DNA of 64,000 nucleotides from Microbacterium sp. VKM Ac-2923 (GTDB lineage Bacteria; Actinomycetota; Actinomycetes; Actinomycetales; Microbacteriaceae), in NCBI RefSeq assembly GCF_022815605.1, contig NZ_JALGRP010000003.1, forward strand, positions 345,687-409,686, written 5' to 3'. The stretch's first letter is position 1. Each line of letters begins with the position of its first letter. Positions 1-12,564 of this stretch are shown in pieces. A program made the translations under genes and the position numbers. Under the pieces are notes generated by a model. The model worked only from the letters and a program-made list of their open reading frames with translations, was not told the DNA's origin and did no database searches.

Positions 1-206
1 GTGTCGCCAACCTCCTTCTCGCCCGAGCCAGCCTGGGCGACGACCTGGCCCGGCGTCTCGTCGACGTGCTCATCGACGACGCCGCGCGTCTCGTGCCGCC
101 CGGATCCCTCGGCATCCAGTTCCTGACGCCGGCGAGCCTGATCGACACGCTCCCCGTGCCGCTGCACCCGGCGGCCGAGCGACGGTACCGCGAACGGTAC
201 GGCTGA
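1..206 (+). CDS. TAXI family TRAP transporter solute-binding protein, C-terminal end (partial)
   Basis: The window opens inside this gene. Only the last 67 codons are present, in the frame that ends at the TGA at 204-206. The fragment has the helix-rich tail of TAXI-type TRAP binding proteins: a stretch like VANLLLARASLGDDLARR, then a DVLIDDAARL helix, then the closing PLHPAAERRYRERYG, which resembles the PLHPGA..YY.E ending of that family. Such proteins bind an organic acid outside the membrane and deliver it to a fused TRAP permease. The start and signal peptide lie upstream of the window. The assignment rests on a short tail only. It converges with rsfS across a hairpin near 255-281. Confidence 0.55.
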   Translation, partial: VANLLLARASLGDDLARRLVDVLIDDAARLVPPGSLGIQFLTPASLIDTLPVPLHPAAERRYRERYG

Positions 207-254
207 CCGACCGGCGTCTCGCCCGCACCCCCTCGGGTCCGCAGGATACGAAGA

Positions 255-281
255 ACGCCCCCGCCGAATGGCAGAGGGCGT
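255..281. terminator. Short hairpin between converging genes
   Basis: ACGCCC at 255-260 pairs with GGGCGT at 276-281. It lies between the TAXI gene stop and the rsfS stop and could end transcription from either side. The stem is only 6 bp and no clear T-run follows. Confidence 0.4.
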
Positions 282-294
282 CGTCGGGAGGTGC

Positions 295-675
295 CTACTC
301 GACGGCGTGAGCCGGCGTGGGGATCTCGAGCGGAACGACGGGGCAGTCCTTCCACAGGCGCTCCAGCCCGTAGTAGACGCGCTCCTCCTCGTGGAAGACG
401 TGCACGACGAGGTCGCCGAAGTCGAGCAGCACCCAGCGGGACTCCTGACGCCCCTCGCGGCGCAGCCGCTTGTGGCCGGCTTCGAGCAGTTTCTCTTCGA
501 TCTCGTCGGCGATCGCGGCGACGTTGCGCTCGTTGCGACCCGTGACGAGAAGGAAGACGTCGACGAGGGGAAGCGGCTCCGACACGTCGAGGGCGACGAG
601 ATCGTCGCCGCCCTTCGCGTCGGCGGCGAGGGCGGCGATCTGCGCCATCTCTTTGCCGTTGGTGGTGGCGGTCAT
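295..675 (-). CDS. rsfS: Ribosome silencing factor RsfS
   Basis: A 126-aa protein of the RsfS/Iojap family. It binds ribosomal protein L14 on the large subunit and blocks joining to the small subunit, so translation falls when nutrients are short. The sequence shows the family pattern: an early KGGDDLVALDVSEPLPLVD strand-turn, a VTGRNERNVAAIADEIEE helix, and the core SRWVLLDFGDLVVHVFHEEERVYYGLERLW near residues 80-110. Length fits the family. The ATG overlaps the stop of the upstream membrane-anchored protein (ATGA at 672-675), which fixes the start and makes it the last gene of the nadD-rsfS operon. Confidence 0.95.
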   Translation of the reverse strand: MTATTNGKEMAQIAALAADAKGGDDLVALDVSEPLPLVDVFLLVTGRNERNVAAIADEIEEKLLEAGHKRLRREGRQESRWVLLDFGDLVVHVFHEEERVYYGLERLWKDCPVVPLEIPTPAHAVE

Positions 676-1685
676 CGGAAGACTCCTGTCGTGAAGGCGA
701 GGCCGAGGGTGGCGACCACCGCCAGGAAGAGTGCACCCGTCGTGATGATGAGACCCACGAGGAGCTTGCTCCCCTTCTCGGGTGCCGGGGGACGGATGAT
801 CTCGCCCGGCTGCTTGACGGTGCTGATCGCAGCGCTGGCAGCGATCGGGGTGGGTGAGGAGGCGGCGGGCAGTTCGCCGTCGAGGAGGACGGCGTCGGCG
901 TCGCGGCCGTCGGTGGTGCCCGGGGCGTGGCCGACCGAGCCGAGTCCCTCGGGAAGGTCGAACGTGCCGGTGATCATGATCTCGCCGGTCGCGGTGACCG
1001 GGCCCACGAGCGGCGCGCCCGAGGGCGTCTGCGAGAGGATGAGCGAGTTCGGCGTGGAGACGGTGCCCGTCGCCCCGGTGGTGCGAGCGAGCAGCTGGTC
1101 GAACGACGCCGGCAGGGTGACATCGGGCGTCGCGCCGTTGATGAGCTCGGAGCCCAGCGCCGGGTTGACCACCGACGGGGCGGGAGCCGGCGTCTGCGCC
1201 GGGGTCTCCGCGGCGGGTGCCGGGCGGAAGATGGCCGGCTGCGCCTCGTCGGCGGTCTTCGGTGCCGATCCGACGACCGACGGCGACGGCTCGAGATCGG
1301 GGCTGATGATGGGCACGGATGCCGTGCGGATCTTCTCCTGTTCGCGTGCCTGCCGGCGCGTGAGACCCGAGACGCCGAACTCTGCGCCGGCCTCGGAGTA
1401 CGAGTCGAATGCCGCGGGGGTCGCGGGATCCGGCGTCGCCATCGGGGCCGCCTCTTCGGCGGACTTCTCCGGCTCCGGCGTCGCCTTTTCGGCGGGCTTC
1501 TCCGGCTCCGGCGCGGGAACGGCGTCGATGACGGCGGGCGCTTCACCCCCCACCGCCGGGGCCGCAGCATCCGGGACCTCGGGCTCGTCGTTCGGCGTGA
1601 TGATCGGCGTCGCGCCGGTCTGACGCAACTCGCGCAACTGACGGCGGGTCAGGGCGGGCGTCTCGGGGGTGTCGGGAGTGCTCAT
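672..1685 (-). CDS. Hypothetical protein with one C-terminal membrane anchor
   Basis: A 337-aa protein of unknown function between nadD and rsfS. The first 300 residues are rich in Pro, Ala, Glu and Thr and probably disordered. Two related blocks stand out: [20 protein letters not shown] near the N-terminus, and [20 protein letters not shown] about 100 residues later. One strong hydrophobic segment, [20 protein letters not shown], lies just before the C-terminus and is followed by only a few residues, so the protein is probably tail-anchored with the repeats in the cytoplasm. The ATG at 1685 overlaps the nadD stop (ATGA); the reading frame stays open further upstream but that part is antisense to nadD. 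Similar proteins sit at this place in relatives. Confidence 0.75.
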   Translation of the reverse strand: MSTPDTPETPALTRRQLRELRQTGATPIITPNDEPEVPDAAAPAVGGEAPAVIDAVPAPEPEKPAEKATPEPEKSAEEAAPMATPDPATPAAFDSYSEAGAEFGVSGLTRRQAREQEKIRTASVPIISPDLEPSPSVVGSAPKTADEAQPAIFRPAPAAETPAQTPAPAPSVVNPALGSELINGATPDVTLPASFDQLLARTTGATGTVSTPNSLILSQTPSGAPLVGPVTATGEIMITGTFDLPEGLGSVGHAPGTTDGRDADAVLLDGELPAASSPTPIAASAAISTVKQPGEIIRPPAPEKGSKLLVGLIITTGALFLAVVATLGLAFTTGVFR

Positions 1686-2278
1686 GCCTTGCTCCGGTAA
1701 AGATGGTGCTTCGCGATGTACTGCACGACGCCGTCGGGCACGAGGTACCACACGGGGTGTCCTCGGCGCACGCGGGCGCGGCAGTCTGTGGACGAGATCG
1801 ACAGGGCGGGGATCTCCAGTTGGCTGACGTTCTCGGAAGGGAGCCCCTCGGTGCTCAAGACGTGACCGGGACGCGACACGGCCACGAAGTGCGCGAGATC
1901 CCAGAGCTCCTGATGATTGCGCCAGCTGAGGATCTGCGCGACCGCGTCGGCACCGGTGATGAAGAACAGGTCCGCCCCCGGACGCTGCCGCTGCAGGTCG
2001 CGCAGGGTATCGATCGTGTAGGTGGGACCGGCCCGATCGACATCGACGCGGCTGACGGTGAACTGCGGATTGGACGCCGTCGCGATCACCGTCATGAGAT
2101 AACGGTGTTCGCTCTCGGTGACGTCGTCCTTCTGCCACGGACGACCCGTGGGGACGAACACGACCTCGTCGAGATCGAACGACTGCGCGACCTCGGACGC
2201 GGCGACCAGGTGACCGTGATGGATGGGATCGAACGTCCCACCCATGACCCCGATGCGAGGGGCGCGCGTCACCGACAT
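1682..2278 (-). CDS. nadD: Nicotinate-nucleotide adenylyltransferase
   Basis: A 198-aa enzyme that joins nicotinate mononucleotide and ATP to form deamido-NAD in NAD biosynthesis. The nucleotidyltransferase signature [15 protein letters not shown] is near residues 10-24 with the HxGH motif, and ISSTDCRAR near the C-terminus matches the ISST.IR motif. The frame is open further upstream, but the ATG at 2278 gives the usual short lead before the GGTFDP strand. It forms an ATGA overlap with the next gene. Its place after proA and before rsfS is the normal order in Microbacteriaceae. Confidence 0.95.
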   Translation of the reverse strand: MSVTRAPRIGVMGGTFDPIHHGHLVAASEVAQSFDLDEVVFVPTGRPWQKDDVTESEHRYLMTVIATASNPQFTVSRVDVDRAGPTYTIDTLRDLQRQRPGADLFFITGADAVAQILSWRNHQELWDLAHFVAVSRPGHVLSTEGLPSENVSQLEIPALSISSTDCRARVRRGHPVWYLVPDGVVQYIAKHHLYRSKA

Positions 2279-2288
2279 ACAGTGGGCC

Positions 2289-2513
2289 TCAGTGGCCGTG
2301 CGCCTCGGGGACGGGCGCGCCATGCTTCTGCGCGTAAGCCTCGGCCTTGTGCGCGTGACGGTTCGAGACGTTGCGGTACGAGAGCGTGACCAGGCTCAGG
2401 AGCACGAAGACGACGAACGCCACGGCACCGATCCAGAACGTCTCGGCCTGCACGTTGCCGCCGTGGTGCCCGCCTTCTTCGGCGGCATGGGCGAGAAGCG
2501 AGGCGAAAGTCAT
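2289..2513 (-). CDS. Small His-rich single-span membrane protein
   Basis: A 74-aa protein with no known function. It has a short His/Glu-rich N-terminal stretch ([10 protein letters not shown]), one membrane span ([20 protein letters not shown], about residues 27-46) and a basic, His-containing tail ending EAHGH. The His clusters on both ends could bind a metal, but this is a guess. It lies between proA and nadD, 10 nt before the nadD start, and is probably co-transcribed with them. Confidence 0.7.
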   Translation of the reverse strand: MTFASLLAHAAEEGGHHGGNVQAETFWIGAVAFVVFVLLSLVTLSYRNVSNRHAHKAEAYAQKHGAPVPEAHGH

Positions 2514-2563
2514 CAGTACTCCGTTCGAGTGGTCTGCGCGGCGCGCAGTGCCATTTTAGGCGG

Positions 2564-6589
<4,026 letters not shown>

Positions 6590-6607
6590 CTCTGCGTCTC
6601 CTGGCTC

Positions 6608-6916
6608 TTACTTGATGCCGGTGATCTTGACGCGCGTGAGGTCCTGGCGGTGGCCCTGGCGCTTCTTGTAGCCGGTCTTGTTCTTGAACTTCTGGATCAC
6701 GATCTTCGGACCGCGCTCCTCGCCGAGCACCTCGGCCGTGACCGAGACCTTCGCGAGCTTGTCGGCGTCGGTCGTGACCGCGTCGCCGTCGACGAACAGG
6801 ACGGCGGGCAGCTGGATGCTCTCGCCGATCTTCGCCTTCTGGCGGTCGAGCACGACGACCGTGCCGACCTGGACCTTCTCCTGGCGGCCGCCGGCGCGCA
6901 CAACTGCGTAAACCAC
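6608..6916 (-). CDS. rplU: 50S ribosomal protein L21
   Basis: A 102-aa protein ([20 protein letters not shown] at the N-terminus, [17 protein letters not shown] at the end) typical of L21, which binds 23S rRNA. The start codon is GTG at 6916, preceded by AGGTG at a short distance. A likely promoter with TAAACT (minus strand, 7068-7063) gives a leader of about 140 nt with two small hairpins (GCTGAC/GTCAGC at 7004-7018 and GGGTC/GACCC near 6973-6985). An autoregulatory leader is possible but not shown. Confidence 0.97.
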   Translation of the reverse strand: MVYAVVRAGGRQEKVQVGTVVVLDRQKAKIGESIQLPAVLFVDGDAVTTDADKLAKVSVTAEVLGEERGPKIVIQKFKNKTGYKKRQGHRQDLTRVKITGIK

Positions 6917-7127
6917 TTCACACCTGTTTCGTTCGGGAGCGCGGGGCTCCGGTTGTCTGATGACGAGGGGAGGGTCTGACGACCCAAATCTCGGTGCGAT
7001 CCGGCTGACGAAGTCAGCGGCATCGCGCTCCCGTAGGGCGGACGCAACGCACCAAGGGTCAAGTTTAGCTCACGGGGCGGTATCCGGCAAAAGCATCCGA
7101 CCCGCGTGTCGATCGTAAGATCACGGG

Positions 7128-7397
7128 ATGGCGATCCTGATCGACGACCCGCAGTGGCCTGCGCACGGACGGCTGTGGGCGCACCTCGTGAGCGACAGCG
7201 ATCTCGACGAGCTGCACGCCTTCGCCGCCTCGGCCGGGATCCCCCGCCGCGCCTTCGACCTCGACCATTACGACGTGCCCGACGAGCGCCACGCCGCGCT
7301 GGTCGCCGCCGGCGCCGAGCACGTCGGCGGCAAGGAGCTCGTGCGACGCCTCCGCGCCTCCGGCCTGCGCATCACCGCGCGCGAGCGCCACGCCTGA
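7128..7397 (+). CDS. DUF4031 domain protein
   Basis: An 89-aa protein that is almost entirely a DUF4031 domain: MAILIDDPQWPAHGRLWAHL, then SDLDELHAFA, FDLDHYDVPD and a basic end. Members are small cytoplasmic proteins of unknown function, common in Actinobacteria. The hexamer TAAGAT at 7116-7121 lies exactly 6 nt before the ATG and no ribosome binding site is present, so the mRNA is probably leaderless. It converges with the RNase E/G gene. Confidence 0.85.
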   Translation: MAILIDDPQWPAHGRLWAHLVSDSDLDELHAFAASAGIPRRAFDLDHYDVPDERHAALVAAGAEHVGGKELVRRLRASGLRITARERHA

Positions 7398-7575
7398 CCC
7401 CGCGGCATCCCGCGGAAGAGCGTCGGACCTGACGTTCACGGCGTCCCGCACGCGAGCATCGTGCCGGACGCCACGGCATCCTCCGGGCGGAGCCGAGCCC
7501 CTCGACGACGTCTGCGGGAAGCGACGCGCGAGGGGCCGCCTCCTGCGCACCGGGTACGGGACTCGGCGGTGGGAG

Positions 7576-7598
7576 GCGACCCCTCGCGAGGGGGTCGC
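7576..7598 (-). terminator. Hairpin just after the RNase E/G stop
   Basis: GCGACCCC at 7576-7583 pairs with GGGGTCGC at 7591-7598, with a further CTCGCGAG palindrome in the loop. It lies 6 nt past the RNase E/G stop on the minus strand. Confidence 0.6.
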
Positions 7599-7603
7599 TC
7601 GGT

Positions 7604-10426
7604 TCAGGACTCCGGGGTGGGCTGCGCGCTGACCGGGGTGCCGGTGAGGGCCGCCGTGGTCACGCGACGACGCGAGCGTCCCTGACCGGGTGCCTTCGGC
7701 TCCGGGAGCGCCTCGAGCACCGATTCGAGCAGCGCGTCCTTCTCCGTGCGGGGGGCACGCGGCTCGCGCTTCTTCCGCGGGCGCTTCTCGCGCGCCGGCG
7801 GCGGAACCTCCGCCTCGGCCTTGACATCGAGAACGGCCTCGACGGATGCCACGACCGCCGCTTCGACCACGGCGGGGTCATCGATCGTCGGCTTGACAGT
7901 GGATGCCGCGATCTGTGCGAGCGCGGACTTCACGCCCTCCGTGATCACGTGCGTCCCGCCGTTGACGGCCGCCGAGGCACCGCCGCCGGCGTTCTGACCG
8001 GTGTTCGCCGTAGAGGCGGACCCCGTGCTCGAGGACCCGCCGTTGCCGTTGCCGCCACCGCGACCGCGCCGGTTGGACGGGCCACCATTGCCGTTGCCGT
8101 TCGCCGGGCCCGACGAGCGGTGCTTGACCACGGGGTCGTGGTGCACGACGACGCCGCGACCGGCACACACCTCGCACGCCTCGCTGAAGGTCTCGAGCAG
8201 CCCCAGACCCAGTTTTTTGCGGGTCATCTGCACGAGGCCGAGCGAGGTCACCTCGGCGACCTGGTGCTTCGTGCGGTCACGGCTGAGGCACTCGATGAGG
8301 CGGCGCAGGACGAGGTCGCGGTTGGACTCGAGCACCATGTCGATGAAGTCGACGACGATGATGCCGCCGATGTCGCGCAGCCGCAACTGGCGCACGATCT
8401 CCTCGGCCGCCTCGAGGTTGTTCTTGGTGACGGTCTCTTCCAGGTTGCCGCCCGAGCCGACGAACTTGCCGGTGTTGACGTCGACGACCGTCATGGCCTC
8501 GGTACGGTCGATGACCAGCGAACCGCCGGAGGGCAGCCACACCTTGCGGTCGAGGGCCTTCTCGATCTGCTCCGTGACGCGGAACGCGTCGAACGGGTCC
8601 TGCTCGCCCTCGTACTTCTCGACCCGCTCGAGCAGATCGGGGGCGACGCCCTGGAGGTAGCTCGAGATCGTCTGCAGCGCTTCCTCGCCCTGGATGAGCA
8701 TGCGCGTGAAGTCCTCATTGAAGACATCGCGCACGATCTTGACCAGGAGGTCGGGCTCGGAGTGCAGGAGTGACGGCGCCTGGATGGTCTTCACCTGGCT
8801 CGATACGTGCTCCCACTGGGAGGTGAGACGCTGCACATCGAGCGTCAGCTGCTCCTCGGTGGCGCCCTCGGCGGCCGTGCGCACGATGACGCCGGACGAC
8901 TCGGGCAGCACCTCCTTGAGGATCTTCTTCAGGCGCGCGCGCTCGGTGTCGGGGAGCTTGCGGGAGATGCCGTTCATCGTGCCGTTCGGCACGTACACGA
9001 GGTAGCGGCCGGGCAGCGAGATCTGGCTCGTCAGGCGTGCACCCTTGTGTCCGACGGGGTCTTTGGTGACCTGCACGAGCACACGGTCGCCCGACTTGAG
9101 GGCGAGCTCGATGCGACGCGGCTGGTTGTTGGTCTCGACGCCGTCCCAGTCGACCTCGCCGGAGTAGAGCACGGCGTTGCGTCCGCGGCCGATGTCGACG
9201 AACGCCGCCTCCATGCTGGGCAGGACGTTCTGCACGCGACCGAGGTAGACATTGCCGATCAGCGAGGCATCCTGGTTGCGGGCGACGTAGTGCTCGACGA
9301 GCACGTTGTCTTCGAGCACGGCGATCTGGATGCGACCGGCCTTCGAGCGGACGACCATCACGCGGTCGACGGCCTCGCGGCGCGCGAGGAACTCGGCCTC
9401 GGTGACGACCGGACGACGACGGCCGGCCTCGCGACCGTCGCGGCGGCGCTGCTTCTTGGCTTCGAGGCGGGTCGAGCCCTTGATGCGCTGCGGCTCGGTG
9501 ATAACCTCGACGGCCCGCTGGCGGACGGGCGCGGCGGGAGCGTCGTTCTGCTCGACGGGCAGGGTGTCGTTGCCCCCGCGGCGACGGTTGCGGCGGCGGG
9601 CGTTGGCCGAACCGCGTCCGACCGGAGCGTCGTCGTCGCGGTCGTCGTCACGGTCATCGCGGTCGTCGCGGTTGTAACGATCGTCGCGGTTGTAACGATC
9701 GTCGCGGTCGGAGAAGTCGTCGCGCACCGGAAGCGGCGGCAGAGCGGGCGCGTAGAAGTGCAGCTCGGTCGACACGGCCGACACGAAGTTCTCGGGCAGC
9801 AGACCGAGCGACACGGCGGTCGGGCGCGCGGGCTTCTCCGGCGCGGCGGGCGTCTCCGGCTCGGTCGGGGCCGTGGGCTCGGCCGGGGCCTCGGGCTGGA
9901 CGGAGGCCTCTGACTCAGCCGGGGTGGCGGGATCAGCCGGGCCGGCGGGGTCAGTGGGAGCTGACTCGACGGGCGTCTCCGACTGCGCACCCCTTTCGGG
10001 CTCGACCGGCGTCTGCGACTCGGCAGGCGTCTCCGCGGCGAGCGGGGTCTGCTGCCCCGCTGCGGCCTGCGTGTCGACGGCGTCGCCAGCGGCCTCGTCG
10101 TCGGCGGGAGCGTCAGCGAGGGCGGCCCCGTCGGCGGGAGTGGATGCCGAGGCGTCGGACGACTCCGCAGCGGCGGTCTCGGCGGTCTCGGCCTGCACCG
10201 CGTCGGTGCTCGGCTGTGCCTCATCGACATCGAGCGCCGCGGGGGCGTCGGTGTCATCGGCCGCCGCTTCTTCGGCATCCTGAACGGCGGCCTCTTCTTC
10301 GTCGACGAGAGGCAGGTCGGGGGCCTCGCCCTCCCCCGCGCCACCGGGAGTGTCGGGTGTCTGCGTCTCGGGAGTGTCAGCCGCCGTCTCGTCGGCGGGG
10401 ATCTGATCGTCTGTCGAATCGGCCAT
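7604..10426 (-). CDS. rne: Ribonuclease E/G
   Basis: A 940-aa endoribonuclease of the RNase E/G family, the main enzyme for mRNA decay and rRNA processing in Actinobacteria. The N-terminal 270 residues are Ala/Glu/Thr/Pro-rich and disordered, then a charged repeat (RYNRDD units near residues 245-260). The catalytic core follows, with an S1 domain (GNVYLGRVQNVLPSMEAAFVDIG), the DVNTG and IVVDFIDM motifs with the catalytic aspartates, and CEVCAGRG as the zinc-link cysteines. The C-terminal 170 residues are Gly/Asn-rich, then basic (REKRPRKKREPRAP), likely RNA or partner binding. The ATG at 10426 has AGGGAG 9 nt upstream, better than the open frame further up. Confidence 0.92.
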   Translation of the reverse strand: MADSTDDQIPADETAADTPETQTPDTPGGAGEGEAPDLPLVDEEEAAVQDAEEAAADDTDAPAALDVDEAQPSTDAVQAETAETAAAESSDASASTPADGAALADAPADDEAAGDAVDTQAAAGQQTPLAAETPAESQTPVEPERGAQSETPVESAPTDPAGPADPATPAESEASVQPEAPAEPTAPTEPETPAAPEKPARPTAVSLGLLPENFVSAVSTELHFYAPALPPLPVRDDFSDRDDRYNRDDRYNRDDRDDRDDDRDDDAPVGRGSANARRRNRRRGGNDTLPVEQNDAPAAPVRQRAVEVITEPQRIKGSTRLEAKKQRRRDGREAGRRRPVVTEAEFLARREAVDRVMVVRSKAGRIQIAVLEDNVLVEHYVARNQDASLIGNVYLGRVQNVLPSMEAAFVDIGRGRNAVLYSGEVDWDGVETNNQPRRIELALKSGDRVLVQVTKDPVGHKGARLTSQISLPGRYLVYVPNGTMNGISRKLPDTERARLKKILKEVLPESSGVIVRTAAEGATEEQLTLDVQRLTSQWEHVSSQVKTIQAPSLLHSEPDLLVKIVRDVFNEDFTRMLIQGEEALQTISSYLQGVAPDLLERVEKYEGEQDPFDAFRVTEQIEKALDRKVWLPSGGSLVIDRTEAMTVVDVNTGKFVGSGGNLEETVTKNNLEAAEEIVRQLRLRDIGGIIVVDFIDMVLESNRDLVLRRLIECLSRDRTKHQVAEVTSLGLVQMTRKKLGLGLLETFSEACEVCAGRGVVVHHDPVVKHRSSGPANGNGNGGPSNRRGRGGGNGNGGSSSTGSASTANTGQNAGGGASAAVNGGTHVITEGVKSALAQIAASTVKPTIDDPAVVEAAVVASVEAVLDVKAEAEVPPPAREKRPRKKREPRAPRTEKDALLESVLEALPEPKAPGQGRSRRRVTTAALTGTPVSAQPTPES

Positions 10427-10743
10427 ATCGGGGTTCTCCCTGGCGGGCGACACCGCGCGTCGCCCGACGAAATCTCATGCAGCGCCGCACCCGGCGGGGC
10501 CGCGAACTCATTCGGTCTGCAGCAGGCCTGCGGCTCGTGCTGCGAGGGCGGTCATCGCCCGAAGTCTTCTGGGTGGTGTTCCTGCGGCGCGGCCGCGGTC
10601 ACATCGACGTCCATTATCGCACGGACCGGCGCGAGGGCCACCGGAGACTCTCCCCGACCGTCGAAAACCACCCCGGCGCACGATGTCGAATACAAGGATG
10701 GTCGCTCAGCGACCGGAAAAGTCCGTGGTGGCAGGATGACGGC
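10427..10743. other. Intergenic region between divergent rne and VKOR genes
   Basis: This 317-nt stretch holds the two start regions. Next to rne is the ribosome binding site AGGGAG at about 10440. I see no RNA gene, repeat family or clear operator in it. Confidence 0.5.
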
Positions 10744-11340
10744 ATGAGCCAAACCGTCGTCCCCCGCCGCCCGATCGTCGTCGCGATCTGGCTGATCTTC
10801 GCCGGCGTCGTCGGCTGGTGGGCGGCCTTCTCGCTGACGTTGGAGCGTTTCCATCAACTCCAGAACCCCGGGGAGGCGGCATCCTGCGACCTCAACGTCC
10901 TCGTGCAGTGCTCGGCCAACCTCCAGTCGTCGCAGGGGGCGGTGTTCGGCTTCCCCAATCCGATCATCGGACTGTCCGCCTGGATCGCCCCCCTCGTCGT
11001 GGGGGTCGCCCTCCTGGCCGGTGCACGGTTCGCGCGGTGGTTCTGGGCGCTGTTCTGGCTCGGCTTCGCCTTTGCTCTGACGTTCGTCATCTGGCTGATC
11101 GCGCAGAGCCTGTTCGTGCTGGCGACACTGTGCCCCTGGTGCATGGTGACGTGGTCGGTGGTCATCCCGTCGTTCTTCGTGGTCACGCTGCACGTGCTGC
11201 GCGAGGGGGTCATCCCCGGGGCGCGAGTGCGAGAGGTGGCCGACCGGCTGATGGTCTGGGTGCCGCTGATGACGATCATCGCCTTCGCCATCGTCGCGGT
11301 CCTCGCCCAGGTGCGGTTGAACGTGCTCGCGCAGTTCTGA
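10744..11340 (+). CDS. Vitamin K epoxide reductase family (VKOR) membrane protein
   Basis: A 198-aa membrane protein of the bacterial VKOR family, which reoxidises DsbA-like enzymes by passing electrons to menaquinone and so supports disulfide bond formation outside the membrane. Visible features: a first span (VVAIWLIFAGVVGWWAAFSL), an outer loop with the Cys pair in SCDLNVLVQCS, further spans, and the active CxxC as ATLCPWCMVTW near residue 128. The start ATG at 10744 gives a normal short N-terminus. No fused thioredoxin domain is present. It is a single gene followed by a long repeat region. Confidence 0.92.
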   Translation: MSQTVVPRRPIVVAIWLIFAGVVGWWAAFSLTLERFHQLQNPGEAASCDLNVLVQCSANLQSSQGAVFGFPNPIIGLSAWIAPLVVGVALLAGARFARWFWALFWLGFAFALTFVIWLIAQSLFVLATLCPWCMVTWSVVIPSFFVVTLHVLREGVIPGARVREVADRLMVWVPLMTIIAFAIVAVLAQVRLNVLAQF

Positions 11341-11443
11341 GCCCGCGGCGCAGTCCGTCGCCGTCAGCCGTGCGCAGGTATCCGGCGCATAACGCTGATC
11401 TTGCGCCGCAACCCCGCGCCCACCCCCGCGCTGTGAACAACCT

Positions 11444-12065
11444 CAGCGATTCGTGCAGATTCAGCCCGAAACCCGCGGATGCCACTGACCTGACGCGCAT
11501 CACCGACTTTGCGCCGCATCCGCGGCGCGCATCCTCCGCGATCCGCACAATCTCAGTGACTCGCACAACCTGAGTGATGCGCACAACCTCAGCCCGAAAG
11601 CCCCGGATACCACTGACCTGACGCGAATCACGGACCTCGCACCGCACCCGCGGCGCGCATCCTCCGCGGTCCGCGCACCCTCAGCGATCCGCACAATCTC
11701 CGTGATTCGCACGACTTCAGCCCCAGAACCCCGGATGCCGCTGACCTCGCGCAAATCATCGACCTTGCGCCGCCGTGCGCACAACCTCAGCGATTCGCAC
11801 AACCTCAGCCCGAAAGCCCCGGTTTCCACTCACCTGGCGCGAATCACCGACTTTGCGACGCACCCGCGGTGCGCATCCTCCGCAGTCCGCGCAACGTCAG
11901 CGATCCACACAATCTCAGTGATTCGCACAGCCTCAGCCAAAAACCCGCGGATGCCGCTGACCTGACGCAAATCACCGATCTCGCGCCGCCGTGCGCACAA
12001 TTTCAGCGATCCGCACGACCTCAGCTCGAAACCCGCGGATGCCGCCGACCTCGCGCAAATAGCCG
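11444..12065 (+). repeat. Block of six 62-nt hairpin elements (family A)
   Basis: The region between the VKOR gene and ndk holds no gene. It contains six copies of a 62-nt element: about 11444-11505, 11572-11633, 11700-11761, 11788-11849, 11916-11977 and 12004-12065. Each reads as a 21-nt arm (CAGYGATYCGCA, six variable bases, TCAG), a loop of about 20 nt (CCCGAAA then CCSCGGATGCC), and a second arm that is the inverted copy (CTGA, six bases, CGCGAATCACCG). Copies are 88 or 128 nt apart. The longer spacers hold extra solo arms of 18 nt such as CAGCGATCCGCACAATCT. The same element recurs at 23676-23876 and 24967-25126. Confidence 0.85.
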
Positions 12066-12097
12066 ACCGTGCGCCTCCGCGCGGAACGCGGGAACGA

Positions 12098-12132
12098 CGA
12101 TGGCCGCCACCCGGTGGGAGTGGCGGCCATCG
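12098..12132 (-). terminator. Terminator of the ileS-folC-ndk operon
   Basis: A perfect stem of 13 bp (CGATGGCCGCCAC at 12098-12110 with GTGGCGGCCATCG at 12120-12132) with a 9-nt loop, 13 nt after the ndk stop on the minus strand. Confidence 0.8.
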
Positions 12133-12144
12133 TGGCATCCGGGA

Positions 12145-12561
12145 TCAGGCGAACCAGATCGCGAGCTCGCGCTCGGCGGACTCGACGCTGTCGCTGCCGT
12201 GGACGAGGTTCTGCTGCACCTTCAGGCCCCAGTCGCGGCCGAAGTCGCCGCGGATCGTGCCGGGGGCGGCAGTGGTGGGGTCGGTGGTTCCGGCCAGGGA
12301 GCGGAAGCCCTCGATGACGCGGTTGCCGGCGAGGCGGATCGCGACGGAGGGGCCGGAGAGCATGAACTCCAGCAGCGGTTCGTAGAAGGGCTTCCCCTCG
12401 TGCTCGGCGTAGTGCTGGGCGAGGCGCTCGCGGTCGGGCTCGACGAGCCGGATGTCGACGAGGGCGTACCCCTTCGCCTCGATGCGGGCGAGGATGGCGC
12501 CGGTCAGTCCGCGGGCGACGCCGTCGGGCTTGACCAGGACGAGGGTCTCTTCGGTAGCCAT
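12145..12561 (-). CDS. ndk: Nucleoside diphosphate kinase
   Basis: A 138-aa enzyme that moves the terminal phosphate of ATP to other nucleoside diphosphates. ETLVLVKPDGVARGLTG opens the protein. The catalytic His lies in the NDK signature, here WGLKVQQNLVHGSDSVESAE with His in LVHGSD (family pattern N.(I/V)HGSD). Length is normal. It is the last gene of ileS-folC-DUF4233-ndk and is followed by a strong hairpin. Confidence 0.97.
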   Translation of the reverse strand: MATEETLVLVKPDGVARGLTGAILARIEAKGYALVDIRLVEPDRERLAQHYAEHEGKPFYEPLLEFMLSGPSVAIRLAGNRVIEGFRSLAGTTDPTTAAPGTIRGDFGRDWGLKVQQNLVHGSDSVESAERELAIWFA

Positions 12562-12564
12562 GGG

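Noticed and set aside
11444..12065. CRISPR array
   Set aside because: The units are inverted-arm elements with conserved loops, spacing alternates between 88 and 128 nt, spacers are themselves related, and no cas gene is present.
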